Assembly (NCBI GenBank): GCA_040751985.1
Contig: JBFMFU010000028.1
Span: 1 to 64,000 of the forward strand
Length of the DNA stretch: 64,000 bases
Direction: 5' to 3'
From: Desulfoferula sp040751985
GTDB lineage: Bacteria > Desulfobacterota > Desulfarculia > Desulfarculales > Desulfarculaceae
Numbering within the stretch: position 1 is the first letter of the stretch; every line of letters starts with the position of its first letter. Positions 16,196-24,867 of the stretch are shown piece after piece. A program made the position numbers and the translations under genes. The notes under the pieces were generated by a model, which saw only the letters and a program-made list of their open reading frames with translations, did no database searches and had not been told where the DNA came from.

Positions 16196-17465
16196 ACCGG
16201 TCATCGGCTACGCCGGCATGAGCCACCTGGGCCTGGTATCGGCCACGGCGGCGGCGGCCAAGGGCTTCCGGGTGGTGGGCTTCGACCCCGATGCGGCCCT
16301 GATCGCCTCCCTGGAGCAGGGCCGCCTGCCGGTGGTGGAGCCGGACCTGGACGAGCTGGTGGCCGCCAACCGGGAGCGCCTGAGCTTCACCGCCGACCCC
16401 GGCGACCTGGCCGCCTGCGACCTGGTCTACATCGCCCGCGACGTGCCCACCGACGACCAGGGCCAGAGCGACCTGGGGCCCATCGAGGAGCTGATGGCCC
16501 TGGTGCGGGGGGCCAGGCGCCCCCAGGCCCTGCTGGTGATCCTCTGCCAGGTGCCGCCGGGCTTCAGCCGCCGCCAGCCGGGGCCAAAGGGCGGCCTGTA
16601 TTACCAGGTGGAGACGCTCATCTTCGGGCGGGCGGTGGAGCGGGCGCTCAAGCCCGAGCGCTTCATCGTGGGCTGCCCGGACCCGACCCAGCCCCTGCCG
16701 CCGGCCCTGGCCGAATACCTGAAGGCCTTCGGCTGCCCCATCCTGCCCATGCGCTTCGAGAGCGCGGAGCTGGCCAAGATCGCCATCAACTGCTGCCTGG
16801 TCTCCTCCATCAGCGTGGCCAACACCCTGGCCGAGCTGTGCGAGGGCATCGGGGCCGACTGGCGCGAGATCGCCCCGGCCCTGCGCCTGGACAGGCGCAT
16901 CGGGGCCTATGCCTATCTGGCGCCGGGCCTGGGCATCGCCGGGGGCAACCTGGAGCGGGACCTGGCCACGGTGGTGCGCCTGGGCTCGGCCCAGGGCAGC
17001 GACGTGGGCGTGGTGCGCTCTTGGCTGGCCAACAGCGGCCACCGCCGCTTCTGGGCCCTGCGCACCCTGCACGCCCAGGTGCTGGACGTAGGGGAGGAGC
17101 CGGTGATAGCGGTGCTGGGCCTGGCCTACAAAGAGAACACCGCCTCCACCAAGAACTCGCCTTCCCTGGCCCTGATCGCCAATCTGCGGCCCTTTGCCCT
17201 GCAGGTCTTCGACCCGGTGGTGCCGGCCGCGGCGGCCCAGCACCCCCGGCTGCGCGGGGCCGAGAGTGCCCTGCAGGCTTGCCAGGGCGCCGACGCCCTG
17301 GTTATCATGACCCCCTGGCCGGAGTTCGCCCGTCTGGAGCCCGCGGAAATTGCCCAGGCGCTGCGGGGCAAGGTGGTCATTGACCCTTACGGCGTGCTCA
17401 AGGGCCCTGCCTGCCTCCAGGCCGGTCTGCGCTACTTCACCCTGGGGGCGCCCGCTCTCACCTAG
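16191..17465 (+). CDS. UDP-glucose/GDP-mannose dehydrogenase homologue lacking the catalytic Cys
   Basis: A 424-aa member of the UDP-sugar 6-dehydrogenase family when read from an ATT at 16191. The first ATG (16218) would cut into the first Rossmann strand, and between the upstream in-frame stop (16158-16160) and 16191 there is no ATG, GTG, TTG or CTG. The ATT overlaps the previous stop and has GGAAGGGGAGGGG just upstream. AELAKIAIN matches the family's conserved Lys/Asn helix. The loop that normally reads GGSCFPKD is GIAGGNLERD here, so the catalytic cysteine is missing. Two-step oxidation to a uronic acid is therefore unlikely. It may do a single oxidation, bind substrate only, or have a new activity. 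Confidence 0.8.
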   Translation: MKPVIGYAGMSHLGLVSATAAAAKGFRVVGFDPDAALIASLEQGRLPVVEPDLDELVAANRERLSFTADPGDLAACDLVYIARDVPTDDQGQSDLGPIEELMALVRGARRPQALLVILCQVPPGFSRRQPGPKGGLYYQVETLIFGRAVERALKPERFIVGCPDPTQPLPPALAEYLKAFGCPILPMRFESAELAKIAINCCLVSSISVANTLAELCEGIGADWREIAPALRLDRRIGAYAYLAPGLGIAGGNLERDLATVVRLGSAQGSDVGVVRSWLANSGHRRFWALRTLHAQVLDVGEEPVIAVLGLAYKENTASTKNSPSLALIANLRPFALQVFDPVVPAAAAQHPRLRGAESALQACQGADALVIMTPWPEFARLEPAEIAQALRGKVVIDPYGVLKGPACLQAGLRYFTLGAPALT

Positions 17466-17477
17466 CGAGGAAATACC

Positions 17478-18362
17478 ATGCTGCAACATAACAACCCCGA
17501 GCCTCGCAACCCCTCCCGGGTGGTGATCCTAGGGGGCAGCGGCTTTGTGGGCCGCGCCCTGACCGCCGAGTTGGAGCGCCTGGGCGCGGCCAGCCTGGCC
17601 CTGTCCTCCCAGGACCTGAACCTGCTGGCCGCTGGCGCCGGCGCCAAGCTGGCCGGCCTGCTGCAGCCCGGCGACGCGGTGGTGGTGCTGGCGGCCCTGA
17701 CCCCGGACAAGGGCAAGGGCAGCGGCACCCTGATGCAAAACCTGGCCATGGCCCAGAACGTCCTGCAGGGCCTGGCCCAGGCTCAGCCGGCCCAGGTGAT
17801 CTACTTCAGCTCCGACGCGGTCTACTCCTTTGACGAGGCCCTGATCAAGGACCAAACCCCGGCCTGCCCCATTGACCTTTATGGCGCCATGCACCGCACC
17901 CGGGAGCTGATGTTCCTGGCCGAGGTCAAGGCCCCCCTAGCCATCCTGCGCTCCACCCTGGTCTACGGCGCCGGCGACAGCCACAACTCCTACGGCCCCA
18001 ACCGCTTCCGGCGCATGGCGCGCGAGCAGGGCAAGATAACCCTCTTCGGCCAGGGCGAGGAGACCAGGGACCACATCTTGGTGGAGGACCTGGCGGCCCT
18101 GGTGGGGCAGGTGCTGACCCATTGCAGCAGCGGCACCATCAACGCGGCCACCGGCCGTTCTGCCTCCTTCAGGGAGGTGGCCCAACTGGTGGCGGACCAG
18201 TTCGGCGGCGCGGTGAGCGTGGAGGGCACCCCCCGGGCCAACCCCATCACCTACCGCGCCTTTGACCCCATTGCCCTGCAGATGGCCTTCCCCACCTTTT
18301 GCTTCACGCCCCTGGAGGAGGGGATAGCCCGGGTGCACCAACAGACCGCGCAGGGGGAGTGA
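17478..18362 (+). CDS. Atypical NAD-dependent epimerase/reductase (SDR)
   Basis: A 294-aa extended SDR with ILGGSGFVG at the N-terminus and SSDAVYS in the catalytic Ser region. Where the family has YxxxK, it reads YGAMH, so the general-base lysine is replaced by histidine. GQGEETRDHILVEDLA keeps the substrate-domain pattern of epimerases. It may be an RmlD-like reductase with altered chemistry or an inactive partner. It follows the Cys-less dehydrogenase by 12 nt and overlaps the next methyltransferase start by 1 nt (TGATG), so it is firmly inside the operon. Confidence 0.78.
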   Translation: MLQHNNPEPRNPSRVVILGGSGFVGRALTAELERLGAASLALSSQDLNLLAAGAGAKLAGLLQPGDAVVVLAALTPDKGKGSGTLMQNLAMAQNVLQGLAQAQPAQVIYFSSDAVYSFDEALIKDQTPACPIDLYGAMHRTRELMFLAEVKAPLAILRSTLVYGAGDSHNSYGPNRFRRMAREQGKITLFGQGEETRDHILVEDLAALVGQVLTHCSSGTINAATGRSASFREVAQLVADQFGGAVSVEGTPRANPITYRAFDPIALQMAFPTFCFTPLEEGIARVHQQTAQGE

Positions 18363-19018
18363 TGCGCGAAGTAAACCTGCTGAAGGCCCTGCCGGCCAGC
18401 AAGCGCAACCTGGCCCAGCGCAACCAGGGCCAATCGCCGGAGAACATCGCCATCGCCTGCCGCTTCGGCCGCGAGTACTTCGACGGCCCCCGCGAGCAGG
18501 GATACGGCGGCTACGTGTACGACGGCCGCTGGATTCCGGTGGCCAAGGACATCGTCGCCCACTTCGGCCTGGGGCCGGGCAGCCGCATCCTGGACGTGGG
18601 CTGCGCCAAGGGGTTTCTGGTCAAGGACCTCATCAGCATCTGTCCGGGGCTGGAGGCCTTCGGCGTGGACATATCCGAGTACGCCCTCATGCACTGCGCG
18701 CCCGAGGTGGTGGGCCGCCTGCACCTGGGCAGCGCGGACAAGCTGCCCTTCCCGGACGGCTCCTTCGACGCGGTGATCGCCCTGAACACCATCCACAACC
18801 TGGACCGGGCCGGGGTGATCCGGGCCTTGAAGGAGATGGAGCGCCTGGCTCCGGGCAAGGGCTTCGTGCAGGTGGACTCCTATCGCAACGAGGCCGAGCG
18901 CCAGGTCTTTCTTAACTGGGTACTCACGGCCAAGTTCCACGACTATCCCCAGGGCTGGCTCCAGGTGTTCGCCGAGGCGGGTTATACTGGGGGCTACTAC
19001 TGGACCATCATTGCCTAG
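18362..19018 (+). CDS. SAM-dependent methyltransferase
   Basis: A 218-aa class I methyltransferase. The ATG at 18362 is chosen over an upstream in-frame start because it overlaps the preceding stop as TGATG, a common coupling arrangement. Motif I is ILDVGCAKGFL (about 77-87), followed by AFGVDISEYAL and the motif LPFPDGSFDAVIALNTIHN. The UbiE/methyltransf-11 type core suggests O-, N- or C-methylation of a small substrate, presumably the sugar made by this operon. The next gene is an E1 alpha subunit 40 nt downstream. Confidence 0.82.
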   Translation: MREVNLLKALPASKRNLAQRNQGQSPENIAIACRFGREYFDGPREQGYGGYVYDGRWIPVAKDIVAHFGLGPGSRILDVGCAKGFLVKDLISICPGLEAFGVDISEYALMHCAPEVVGRLHLGSADKLPFPDGSFDAVIALNTIHNLDRAGVIRALKEMERLAPGKGFVQVDSYRNEAERQVFLNWVLTAKFHDYPQGWLQVFAEAGYTGGYYWTIIA

Positions 19019-19058
19019 GCCGCGGGCCGGCCTGGTACAGGCCGCAAGGAGCGACTAG

Positions 19059-20174
19059 ATGAACCGCGTGTCCCGAGAATCCATCCGGGCCCAAGGCCGC
19101 TACCCCGGCGTCTCCCTGGCCGGTGTGGCGCCCGAGCTGGCGATGGCCCTGTATCGCTTCATGCTGCGCCTGCGCCGCTGCGAGGAGTCGCTCATCGCCG
19201 AGTATCACCCGGCCGACCAGATGCGCTGCCCAGTGCACTTCTGCCTGGGCCAGGAGTCCGTGGCCGCGGCGCTGTCCCTGGTGATCCGGCCCGAAGACTA
19301 CCTGTTCTGCCACCACCGCACCCACAACTGGTACTTTGCCAAGGGCGCGCCCATGAAGGCCCTGTTCGCCGAGATGTACGGCCGGGCCACCGGCGCCAAC
19401 GGCGGGCTCTCGGGCTCCCAGGAGATCTCTTACCCGGCCCTGAACTTCTACGGCGGGGCCATCCTCACCGGCTCGGTGGGCATCGCCACCGGCGCGGCCC
19501 GGGCCCAGCAGCTCCTGGGCAGCGACCACATCGCGGTGGCCGGCTTCGGCGAGGGCGCCACGGACGAGGGAGCGTTCTGGGAGGCCATGAACTACGCGGC
19601 CCTGCGCAGGCTGCCGGTGGTCTATCTCTGCGAGAACAACGGCTACGCCACCTGGAGCCCCCAGCACAAGCGCCAGCCCCAGGACAACATCAGCCAGAAG
19701 GCGGCGGCCTTCGGGGTGCAGACCTACACCATCTTCGGCAACGACGCGGTCCTGGCCCACCAGACCGTGAGCCAGGCCGTGGCCGGGGCGCGGGCCGGCC
19801 AGCCGGCCCTGGTGGAGGCCTACACCTATCGCTGGAACGGCCACGTGGGGCCCGAGAACGACGACGTGCAGAACTACCGGCCCCTGGAGGAGCTGGCCTT
19901 CTGGAAGGACAACGACCCCATCGCCCTGCTGGAGGAGGCCATGACCAACGCGAGGCTGCTGGACGCGGCCCGCAAACAGGCCCTGGAGCAGGAGATCGCG
20001 GCCGAGATCGCCGAGGCCTTTGCCTTCGCCAAACAGAGCCCCTGGCCCCTGCCGGCTGACTGGCGGGCGCTCAACTACAGCCAAGAAACGCCACGCGCCG
20101 ACGAGCTGCTGAGCGACGTGGAAAGCGGGCAGTTCGATCAGCACCAGGACGAGGCCATCCCCGGCCCTTATTAG
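19059..20174 (+). CDS. ThDP-dependent dehydrogenase E1 component, alpha subunit
   Basis: A 371-aa alpha subunit of the pyruvate/2-oxo-acid dehydrogenase E1 family, which binds thiamine diphosphate and decarboxylates a 2-oxo acid to an activated aldehyde. The ThDP motif runs from GEGATDEG (about 164) to CENN (191-194); GEGA instead of GDGA also occurs in branched-chain E1. A proper AAGGAG ribosome site precedes it. The beta subunit follows 52 nt later. No E2 acyltransferase or E3 lipoamide dehydrogenase is in the window, so the acyl unit is probably passed to a sugar rather than to lipoamide, for example as a two-carbon branch. That transfer is inference. Confidence 0.85.
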   Translation: MNRVSRESIRAQGRYPGVSLAGVAPELAMALYRFMLRLRRCEESLIAEYHPADQMRCPVHFCLGQESVAAALSLVIRPEDYLFCHHRTHNWYFAKGAPMKALFAEMYGRATGANGGLSGSQEISYPALNFYGGAILTGSVGIATGAARAQQLLGSDHIAVAGFGEGATDEGAFWEAMNYAALRRLPVVYLCENNGYATWSPQHKRQPQDNISQKAAAFGVQTYTIFGNDAVLAHQTVSQAVAGARAGQPALVEAYTYRWNGHVGPENDDVQNYRPLEELAFWKDNDPIALLEEAMTNARLLDAARKQALEQEIAAEIAEAFAFAKQSPWPLPADWRALNYSQETPRADELLSDVESGQFDQHQDEAIPGPY

Positions 20175-20226
20175 AGGATGGAAATATGCCAAGCGTGGAG
20201 CATACAATGCAAGGAGCCGGGCGATA

Positions 20227-21201
20227 ATGCGCAAGCTCACCTATGCCCAGGCCATCAACGAGGCCCTGACCCAGGCCATGGAGCTGGACGACAAGGTGGT
20301 GGTGGCCGGCCAGTTGGTGGACTACAAGTCGGGCATCTTCGGCACCACCACCGGCCTGGCCGAGCGCTACGGCACTCAGCGCGTGGAGGACTACCCTGTG
20401 GCCGAGAGCCTGATGACCTCAGCGGCCATTGGACAGGCCGTGGCCGGCCTGCGGCCGGTTTTGGTGCATCAGCGCCTGGACTTCATGTTCTACTCCCTGG
20501 ACGCCATCGCCAACTGGATGTCCCTGTGGCGCTTCAAGTCCCAGGGCCAGTCCAGCCTGCCGGTGACCATCCGGGTGATCGTGGGCAAGGGCTGGGGCCA
20601 GGGCGCCCAGCACTCCAAGAGCATCCATGCCTGGTTCGCCCATTTGCCGGGGCTCAGGGTGGCGGTGCCGGCCACGGCCTATGATTGCAAGGGGTTGATC
20701 CTGGAGAGCATTTTCGGGCAAGACCCCACCGTGATCATCGAGCACCGCTCCCTGTTCTCCATGAGCGACGAGGTGCCCGAGATGGCCTACCGGGTGCGCT
20801 TCGGACAGGGGGTGGTGCGCCGGCCGGGCCAGGACATAACCTTCGCGGCCCTGGGTTTCATGGTGCCCCTGGCCCTGCGCGCGGCCGGCAAGCTGGCCCA
20901 AGAGGGAATCGACATGGAGGTCATCGACCTGCGCACCGCCTATCCCCTGGACCAGAGGCTGCTACTGCGCTCAGTGAACAAGACCAAGCGGTTAGTGGCC
21001 GGCGATTATGGCTGGCACACCGCGGGCATGGCGGCCGAGATTATGGCTCTGGTCAGCGAAAATATGGGGCGCAAGCTCCTGGCCGACCCGGTCCGCATGA
21101 CCCTGCCCGACAGCCACACGCCCATGAGCGCGGTGCTGGAGGAGCAATATTATCCCAATGAGGAAGACATATGTAAGGCGGTGCGGCGGGTTATGGGCTA
21201 A
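20227..21201 (+). CDS. ThDP-dependent dehydrogenase E1 component, beta subunit
   Basis: A 324-aa beta subunit with a transketolase pyrimidine-binding domain and a C-terminal transketolase domain. The Glu in RVEDYPVAESLM matches the conserved P(I/V)AE glutamate that activates the ThDP aminopyrimidine. GKGWGQGAQHSKSIHAWFA is the family's conserved loop with active-site His residues. The ribosome site AAGGAG lies 9-14 nt upstream. It is the last gene of the long plus-strand run and is followed by a strong hairpin terminator. With the alpha subunit it would form an alpha2beta2 enzyme. A paralogous pair lies at 36033-38026. Confidence 0.86.
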   Translation: MRKLTYAQAINEALTQAMELDDKVVVAGQLVDYKSGIFGTTTGLAERYGTQRVEDYPVAESLMTSAAIGQAVAGLRPVLVHQRLDFMFYSLDAIANWMSLWRFKSQGQSSLPVTIRVIVGKGWGQGAQHSKSIHAWFAHLPGLRVAVPATAYDCKGLILESIFGQDPTVIIEHRSLFSMSDEVPEMAYRVRFGQGVVRRPGQDITFAALGFMVPLALRAAGKLAQEGIDMEVIDLRTAYPLDQRLLLRSVNKTKRLVAGDYGWHTAGMAAEIMALVSENMGRKLLADPVRMTLPDSHTPMSAVLEEQYYPNEEDICKAVRRVMG

Positions 21202-21225
21202 GCGCCAGACCCAGTCATGCAAAAA

Positions 21226-21262
21226 GGCGCCCCCGGCTAGAGCCGGGCGCGCTTGATATTTT
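21226..21262. terminator. Bidirectional intrinsic terminator
   Basis: GCGCCCCCGGCT (21227-21238) pairs with AGCCGGGCGCGC (21241-21252) apart from one C-C mismatch. A T-rich TTGATATTTT tract follows on the plus strand, and AAAAA (21221-21225) precedes it, which reads TTTTT on the minus strand. It sits between convergent genes (stops at 21201 and 21277), so it can end transcription from both sides. Confidence 0.8.
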
Positions 21263-21276
21263 AAAGGCGGCGGGGG

Positions 21277-21858
21277 TTATTTCCCTGCCGCGTTTGCTGG
21301 CCGGGCCGGCGGCGACCCTTCCTTTGCTGGTATGGTGGCAGGGGCTTGGGGGCAGTCTGCGGAAAGGGAACGCAACTCATCGGCAAAGGGTTTAAAGGCC
21401 TGCACCAGGGCGCGCAGGTCGCGGCGAATCTGCTCCTTGCGTTCAGGAGTGATCAAAGAGGCCGAATAGGCAACATCGTGCAACAGCTTGGCTGCGGGCT
21501 CATAAATCAGACTTGGGCGAGCGAGGTAATGAGAAATGCTTTCCAATCGCTGCTGAAAAGAGTCCATGGCCCTACTCAATAACCAAGCCGGACCGATGGT
21601 GACTAACAGCAAGAGAAACACCGCGGCTATGATATAGGGGGTCCTTATTCTGGGACGCACCGCGGAGCCATCGGCGGGGAGGGGTATTTCGCCCTCCAGG
21701 CCTGCATTTTGGTAAAGCTCCAGCAAGCGATCCTTTTGCCTCACCACCGCTTCATAGCATTCTTCCGCCCGGGGAGCGCTAGCGATCAATTTGAGATCTG
21801 GGATGTAGCAAACGAAATCGCCGTCGACTTTTTTGATCAGAACGTTGAATTCGGGCAT
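21277..21858 (-). CDS. Membrane protein with HicB-like N-terminal domain
   Basis: A 193-aa protein of unknown function. The ATG at 21858 is chosen because GAGGGGG lies just upstream; an upstream in-frame start would overlap the preceding gene. Residues 1-52 look like a HicB-type partial RNase-H fold (FNVLIKKVDGDFVCYIPDL, then a helix), one hydrophobic segment spans about 74-95, and the remainder is helical with a Pro/Ala-rich tail. HicB domains are usually antitoxins, but there is no HicA-like gene beside it. It is probably co-transcribed with the 951-aa membrane protein 35 nt upstream and may be a small partner of it. Confidence 0.6.
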   Translation of the reverse strand: MPEFNVLIKKVDGDFVCYIPDLKLIASAPRAEECYEAVVRQKDRLLELYQNAGLEGEIPLPADGSAVRPRIRTPYIIAAVFLLLLVTIGPAWLLSRAMDSFQQRLESISHYLARPSLIYEPAAKLLHDVAYSASLITPERKEQIRRDLRALVQAFKPFADELRSLSADCPQAPATIPAKEGSPPARPANAAGK

Positions 21859-21893
21859 TGCAACCCCCTCGCCTGCTGAAACCGTTTCCATTT

Positions 21894-24749
21894 TTAGTCT
21901 AGGGAATGGAAATCGGTAAATTCCAAATCCGAAGGCGCCGGCACTGGCCGGGCTCCAAGATGCCTGATTAACCATGCCCCGCTAAGGTATTCCTGTCCTG
22001 CCTTCCATTGGCTGATAGGAGTTAAGCCCACCCGGATGATTCCCTGGAAGTCTTTGGGGATGACAATTTCCTTTTCGCCGCCTTGCTCTGTGGACTTCAA
22101 GAGGAAGGATGGCTTCAGCTTAAAGGAGGTCTCGGTGGTGGACCGGGCGTACACTTTTATCCTGGAGGCGCCTTCGGGGTGCCCTTGTTGCTGCTGATAA
22201 GAATATCTCAGGATCAGGCTCCATTTATCATTAGATTTTTGAGGAGACAACCCAACTCTTTGCCCAGGGGGTAATCCGCTTAGGGGACCCAGGTAGGGCG
22301 GGTATTTCCAATCCAGCTTAACTATGGCCCAGCTTGGTGTAGGCCCAGAGCCAAGGGCGACTAGGCTGGGGTGCAAAGGCGAAGCCCCTGGGTATAAGGC
22401 GCGTTGCACAATGGGCTGTTGTGAGCAGCTAACCGCATAAGGGATCTTGCTACGCAGGAAAAGTTGGTTTTGCACCGAGGTGCTGTAGCGCTGTTGATGA
22501 AAACAAAGATAATAATCCGGTTGCCGGTAGGCGGGGTTTTTGTCCCGATCCGCCATCCATAAGTAACGGTAATCGGTGTGCAACGTGTACCCTTTTTCGC
22601 CAAGGGAAATTTTCAGCTTTGGTATTCCATCGGAGTCGAGATAGGCCCATTGTCTGGTGGCATAAGAAATGGGGGCTGCATAAGTATTGGTCACAAAGGA
22701 TGCTCCCCGGTACGGCGGTTGGGCCAGTTTGTGCAAAAAAGACAGGTGGTCCGGAGGCATAAGGCTGATGCTAGCGATCTGTACATTGACCCAGTAAGCC
22801 CCAAAAAACAGACCAAAAGCCCCCAGAACTACGGTGGCAATTAGCGGGGCCATATTGGTGAGGGTCGTATAATGCCAGTCAATGGTCTGAGCGGCTGGGG
22901 TTGATAACCTGGCCAGGTGCAAAGCCTGCCAGCGTAGGCGGCCCAAGCACCAGGTTAAGCAAAAACACCTGATTAAAATGTAGGCGCCGACGGCCAGAAT
23001 CGGCGAGATGAAAAAAACCAATAACGGCGCGGAGCGAACCAAGTATCCGCTGTAGACGTAGCCTGGAAATACCAGGTACACGGCGCCGTAGGCCAGCAAG
23101 GCGCATACAATGTAGCGCGCCACGGGTAAGAGCTGTTCCCTGGGGGAGAGACCCAGTAAGCGGCGAGGCCCGAGCAGGACGGCTCCGGCGCCCAATGCGC
23201 CGCTTAGCACGAGTGCTAGCATGGGAATCCAAATCTTGCCCCAAAAAGATAAAACTTGAGCCCAGATTGGGCTGCTAATCTGGCTATAAAGGCCGCCCTG
23301 CCAACGGATAAACCAGCCGGCGGCCAATAAAAATATTACAGACGCTATAACCCTGCGGTTATTGATTATGGGAAAACCAGCAGTTGGTCGCACAGATGTG
23401 CGAGCCCCCCAATAGGCAGCGCCCCAGGCCAGGGCCAACAGAGTCAGCCAAAGGAGCAACATCCCCATCAGGGTGCTTTGTTGTGGCACAGGGGTAATTG
23501 GCGCGCCCAGGTAGCTGGAAGTTCCGATGGAGATGAGCGCCAAGGTGAACAGGGAGCCCGCACCGCCCAAAAGCAAAAGGCGAGAGTAATAGTCGAGGGT
23601 GGCAAGCGGCGGGCGGCTATGCCGGGCGTCCGAGCCTTCGAGCCAATCAAGGAGCAGTGATAGCAGCCATGCGACAACGATGAATACTGCGCATAGGGAG
23701 ATCAGGGGGGTTATTAACTCGAAGCCATATTGAAAAATCGATCTAACGAAGACAATAAAGCGTTTCACCGATGAGATGTCATAAATGTTATACCAAAAGG
23801 CTAGATGGTGGCCTTCGTAGAACTGTCGCAAGGAGTCAAAAGATTTAAAGACAAAGGAGCCGTTGGGGTCATAATTTCGGGCGGAGAAGGTAAGAGCCAG
23901 GTCGGTCTTGAAATTATCCCAGCCCAGCAAGCCAATATTTTGGCCAATTAAAAGGCCCATGGCCGACAGTGAGCCCAGCAGTTGCATGCCCCAGGCGACG
24001 GCCAGGCGAACTGGACGGCGGTAGAGCAGCCATCCCCCGTACAACCCGGTTATGACCCCAACAAAGGTCGCAAAAACCAATTCGAAGTAGAAAAGGGCCA
24101 TGAAATTGAGGAAGGTCAGCAACCACCAGCGGCGGCTGTCGCTTTCCAAGAATCCATACACGCAAAGCAACGAAGAGAATAAAAAGAAGGCATGCCACAC
24201 CCTCAGAGTGCAGACGTGCCATTGCGCAAAGAGCACATACTCGCCCATAAACGCCAGGCAGATGATCACCGCGAAAAGGGAGTTGGTGGTTTTGGCAAAA
24301 AAATGGAACATGAAGAATATCGCCAGCACGCCCACCGTCAAGGTGTAGATGATTATTTGGCTTTCTATGCTGCGCGCGCCCAGCGAGTAAAGCAGGTAGG
24401 CATAGAAGCGGGAGAGGTTGCCACCGTGGGTGTAAGTGTAGGGATGGGCTTCCGCGTGAGGGCTGAATGCCTCATCGGCTAAGCCCCAGGTCTGGCCCCA
24501 GCCGAAATCATAGGCGTTTTTGGCGTGGAAATAGGTGGAAAAGGACTCGTTGTTGTCCATGACATACGGCAAGCCGTTGGTGGCGATCAGCAAGGCGCCG
24601 TACAAAACAACATAAACGGCGAACACTATGCACAGCGCTCGCCAGTAATGAGGCGTGGCTTGGGCCCATCCAGCAGATATTGTTTGGGCCCGGTTCAAAA
24701 GCCGCGAGAGGATCCTGCCTGTGGTCGATGTCGATTCAGTTCGGATCAC
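21894..24749 (-). CDS. Very large polytopic membrane protein, possible GT-C glycosyltransferase
   Basis: A 951-aa protein with a GTG start. About twelve or more hydrophobic segments occupy residues 40-660, and a soluble C-terminal domain of about 280 residues follows. The first extracytoplasmic loop has YVMDNNESFSTYFHAKN, an acidic pair resembling the catalytic loop of GT-C enzymes. The C-terminal part is rich in aromatic residues and may be a beta-rich carbohydrate-contacting domain. I did not recognise a named family. It has a lower GC content than the neighbouring operon B genes. GmhB lies upstream on the same strand (119-nt gap) and the HicB-like protein downstream. Confidence 0.65.
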   Translation of the reverse strand: MIRTESTSTTGRILSRLLNRAQTISAGWAQATPHYWRALCIVFAVYVVLYGALLIATNGLPYVMDNNESFSTYFHAKNAYDFGWGQTWGLADEAFSPHAEAHPYTYTHGGNLSRFYAYLLYSLGARSIESQIIIYTLTVGVLAIFFMFHFFAKTTNSLFAVIICLAFMGEYVLFAQWHVCTLRVWHAFFLFSSLLCVYGFLESDSRRWWLLTFLNFMALFYFELVFATFVGVITGLYGGWLLYRRPVRLAVAWGMQLLGSLSAMGLLIGQNIGLLGWDNFKTDLALTFSARNYDPNGSFVFKSFDSLRQFYEGHHLAFWYNIYDISSVKRFIVFVRSIFQYGFELITPLISLCAVFIVVAWLLSLLLDWLEGSDARHSRPPLATLDYYSRLLLLGGAGSLFTLALISIGTSSYLGAPITPVPQQSTLMGMLLLWLTLLALAWGAAYWGARTSVRPTAGFPIINNRRVIASVIFLLAAGWFIRWQGGLYSQISSPIWAQVLSFWGKIWIPMLALVLSGALGAGAVLLGPRRLLGLSPREQLLPVARYIVCALLAYGAVYLVFPGYVYSGYLVRSAPLLVFFISPILAVGAYILIRCFCLTWCLGRLRWQALHLARLSTPAAQTIDWHYTTLTNMAPLIATVVLGAFGLFFGAYWVNVQIASISLMPPDHLSFLHKLAQPPYRGASFVTNTYAAPISYATRQWAYLDSDGIPKLKISLGEKGYTLHTDYRYLWMADRDKNPAYRQPDYYLCFHQQRYSTSVQNQLFLRSKIPYAVSCSQQPIVQRALYPGASPLHPSLVALGSGPTPSWAIVKLDWKYPPYLGPLSGLPPGQRVGLSPQKSNDKWSLILRYSYQQQQGHPEGASRIKVYARSTTETSFKLKPSFLLKSTEQGGEKEIVIPKDFQGIIRVGLTPISQWKAGQEYLSGAWLIRHLGARPVPAPSDLEFTDFHSLD

Positions 24750-24867
24750 TTAATGATTTCAACTCCCAGGGTAGATACGTATAAAACAGGCTATGTTGCT
24801 GTTCCAAACCAATACTAAAATGATAGCCGATATTGCTGGGTGCTTGGTAGATGGTGGCTACAGGCCC

